DNA from: Capitulum mitella
Lineage: Eukaryota > Arthropoda > Thecostraca > Pollicipedomorpha > Pollicipedidae
DNA length: 64,000 nucleotides
Direction of reading: 5' to 3'
Assembly: GCA_030062745.1 (NCBI GenBank)
Contig: CP099849.1
Coordinates: forward strand, 12,250,144-12,314,143
The notes beneath the pieces were generated by a model. The model was not told the origin of the DNA. It saw only the letters and a list, made by a program, of their open reading frames with translations, and did no database searches. How positions within the stretch are numbered: position 1 is the stretch's first letter; each line of letters begins with the position of its first letter. This document shows positions 61,632 through 64,000 of this stretch, piece after piece. A program made the translations under genes and the position numbers.

Positions 61632-61635
<4 letters not shown>
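59726..61635. other. Intergenic with one strong hairpin
   Basis: A perfect 14-bp stem with 7-nt loop lies at 60090-60124 (CTGACCCCTCGCTG and its complement). Otherwise nothing recognised. Confidence 0.5.
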
Positions 61636-61689
<54 letters not shown>

Positions 61690-61725
61690 GTATATGTATA
61701 GATAGATAGATAGATAGATAGATAG
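61636..61725. repeat. (AT)n and (GATA)n compound microsatellite
   Basis: AT/GTAT units at 61636-61699 followed by about six GATA units to 61725. Confidence 0.95.
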
Positions 61726-61979
61726 GTTATGTGTCTATATAATCATGCACACATGCTTGCATACTTTCAGTTTTGTTGTTGTTGTTACTCTCTTGACTCC
61801 ACACCTTAAAATAATTTATCAAAGCAGACTTGTTCCTGCATAGGAATGCACATGGGACCTCTGTATCCTTGGGACACCATCCTTTGCTCTCCTAGTTCAG
61901 CATTTCCTCAGGATGCAAAGCACTGACCCTTAAGGTTTCAGCCCCTCCTCCCCACCACCACCACACCATCAGCCCTGGT

Positions 61980-62420
61980 GCCAGCAGGGCAGCACTGCTG
62001 TCACCGTGCAACAAGGTCGGGCAGTCGCGGCTGGCCGGCGCAACAGGAAGCGCTCATTAGCGTCAGAGGGGCGGCCGTGGCCGCACTCTGTACCGTCGCC
62101 GCGCCACCGGCCAGCTGACGGACCTTGGCCACGGGCGGGGCGGGCGCGGCCGGCGGCCGCCAGTGCAGTGGTGAGCGGGCGTCGGGCGTATCAGACACGC
62201 TCTCTGGTCGGCCGTCCGGACCTCAGGCAGGTGGTGGAGGGGCCGGGGGAAGCGCCGCACGTGGGCACGTGCCGCCCGGGACCAGTGGTTGAGGGTCGGC
62301 TCGGTGCGACCTCTGCCTGTGGACACGCGCTGCACGTGTCGTGCTTGACGGTGGGCTGGTGTTGCGGTGTCGGTGGGCGGTGGACGGTGGGCAGGGCCCC
62401 AGTCATGTTGAAAGGGGTGG
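61980..62420. other. GC-rich island, no gene called
   Basis: Sharp rise in GC and CpG relative to the AT-rich flanks. Open in several frames but without a recognisable protein. It could be a promoter or first exon of a gene beyond the right edge; this is only a possibility. Confidence 0.3.
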
Positions 62421-64000
62421 ACCTCTACCTATGGAGGCGTTCACCTGTCACGACGACTGTTAGCGTGGGCTGGACCTTTGACCGATCTCAGAGGAGATTT
62501 ATCTCCATCTGGTGACACGTGCTGTATGTGCCACTGCAGATTAAGTGGGCGCTAGCCTGGAATTCCGATTGGCGCCGGATGCGGTGTATGAAATCTGCTC
62601 GCGTGCCCGGTGGCTTGAGGTTGGGGGTCATAGTATGTAGTATCATATCATAGTATAGTACTGGCCTGAAACATGGAGTGGCTAATGTAAAAACCTGTCT
62701 GTGACCTACATCGACTGAGATAAACACACAGCATGCATTCCCTAAAGTTTTAAGTTTGTTTATTTTGTTTGGTTATGTTTAAGATCGCTTAACCTGCCAT
62801 TGGCTGTAAGGGAGGTGGCGGGGTTCATGCCTCCCTGGTGCATTTCTGAGATATCACCAAACGAATGGATGCAGCATCCTGAAACTACCATTATCTTTTC
62901 TTTCATCAGTTGTGCACATACTGACGAAATTTTGAAAACGAGGTTATCGTAGGTCACGTCTTATGACGTCACAAAGACAAACATATTTTGCGATTCGACG
63001 CTCAGTCTTATCTCGTTGCCATACTGTCGGTGTGCTTACAATAGATGGTGACTTTGGCTTGTATTGCATGACCTTATAGCTCAATATGGAGCACCTCTGA
63101 CCCCATGCTAGGTTATCGTAGGCCAAAGATATATTTCCCACTTTTCGTGTTCAGTGAGAATCCATTTTAGCAACGAAATCGATTTAACTGATATTTGGAT
63201 GCAGTCAGATGGGCTATTGAATTTTCTTGCAACAAACTGCACGTGCAATTTACACAGAAATTTCTTGCAACAATGCAACATTTTTTAGTTTGACCTTTGG
63301 CGGTTTTGTGCAGATTTTAGCTTAGCTAGTAAACTGTCGCCGTCTGATTCACGTTCTAGATGTCCGGTGTGAAGATATCGGTGTTTACAGTGTTGTGCGG
63401 CATTCCATGGAAAAGTGCAACATGGAACGAATTCACTTGTAGGTTCATTCAGGCATGTCATATGAAGGTGACTATCGTGGTCGTGGTGCTCGGAGTTTGA
63501 AACTAGATGATGTAATATTGCATGTGTACGATAATTTCGACCATTTCAGTGCCCAGCGCTCTTTGAAAGTGACGTTCTTAGAATCTCCGTGACAAATGGA
63601 CCAAGAAACGTGTATTGCTTGACACGATCAATGACCTAAAAATAAAAATGTTTATGTCACTGGGCCGCAATGATGGGCGGTATCGATTGCTGTTTGGACC
63701 TGCTGAATCAGGCAATTGGTTCTTGAAATAGACGGGAGGGGCTGTCTTGAACGCCCCTTCCCCTTCAGCCAATGAAAGGTGGCAAAACACCCCATTCAGT
63801 GCTGGGATTGAAAAGTTGCTGTGTAATGAAATGCTTCTATTTTTGGGCTTGGAGTGATTTTTCCAAATTTTTTACCCTCATACTTTAAGGAAGTTAATGG
63901 ATGGAATGTTGGTGACTTAGGAGGGGTTGCGCTTAAGTCCACACAAATGTATTGGATAGCAGGAAGTGTTACGAATCTGTACGTTTTCATTCTCATTTGT
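62421..64000. other. Intergenic to right edge
   Basis: No exon recognised. A GACGGGAGGGGCTGTC…CGCCCCTTCCCC inverted segment near 63730 resembles the hairpin ends of the other short elements. Confidence 0.35.

Noticed and set aside
61980..62515. First exon of a further gene
   Set aside because: GC island only; competing open frames on both strands and no recognisable protein, so left as an unassigned island.

Overview
The window is nuclear DNA of an animal, almost certainly an arthropod. Genes are split by GT-AG introns, coding exons are GC-rich (C/G at third positions), and introns and intergenic DNA are full of transposon debris, minisatellites and microsatellites. A short TTAGG tract and a resilin-like cuticle-protein fragment point to Pancrustacea; a crustacean, perhaps a barnacle, is my inference and not proven. 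No bacterial, organellar or CRISPR feature is present.

Three protein genes can be assembled exon by exon with matching splice phases. (1) Positions 423-17741, plus strand: the 3' part (15 exons, 904 residues, own stop codon) of a long coiled-coil protein whose exon order and motifs match the C-terminal part of CEP290, the ciliary transition-zone protein. Its 5' end lies left of the window. (2) Positions 12836-16574, minus strand: a two-exon choline transporter-like protein (SLC44/CTL family, 762 aa) lying wholly inside the last CEP290 intron on the opposite strand. (3) Positions 29980-45816, plus strand: an 11-exon mitochondrial delta-1-pyrroline-5-carboxylate dehydrogenase (ALDH4A1), complete from presequence to stop (about 568 aa) but with two single-base frameshifts in otherwise conserved exons.

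Between and within the genes: 17.7-29.9 kb is intergenic and carries a full-length hAT element with perfect 8-bp target duplications (19561-23204), a 2.4-kb array of degenerate GGGCCCCTGAGAC-like units (24.0-26.4 kb; a second member lies at 30.2-31.1 kb in ALDH4A1 intron 1), a perfect 81-bp palindrome and a tandem repeat just upstream of ALDH4A1. Intron 1 of ALDH4A1 also holds an antisense resilin-like pseudogene with a TATA box. Two copies of a 1.2-kb TTAA-flanked (piggyBac-type) non-autonomous element sit in a CEP290 intron and in ALDH4A1 intron 7, with a relative at 50.2-51.4 kb. From 45.8 to 64 kb I find no convincing exon: the stretch holds dispersed repeats, a fold-back element, a tRNA-like SINE head and microsatellites.

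The most unusual signal is that three independent tandem repeats in the two long genes each begin exactly at a 5' splice site. Each unit contains the last 13-33 bases of the exon plus the donor and flanking intron. At ALDH4A1 exon 9 this gives ten near-identical donors in a row, only the first of which yields a productive message.
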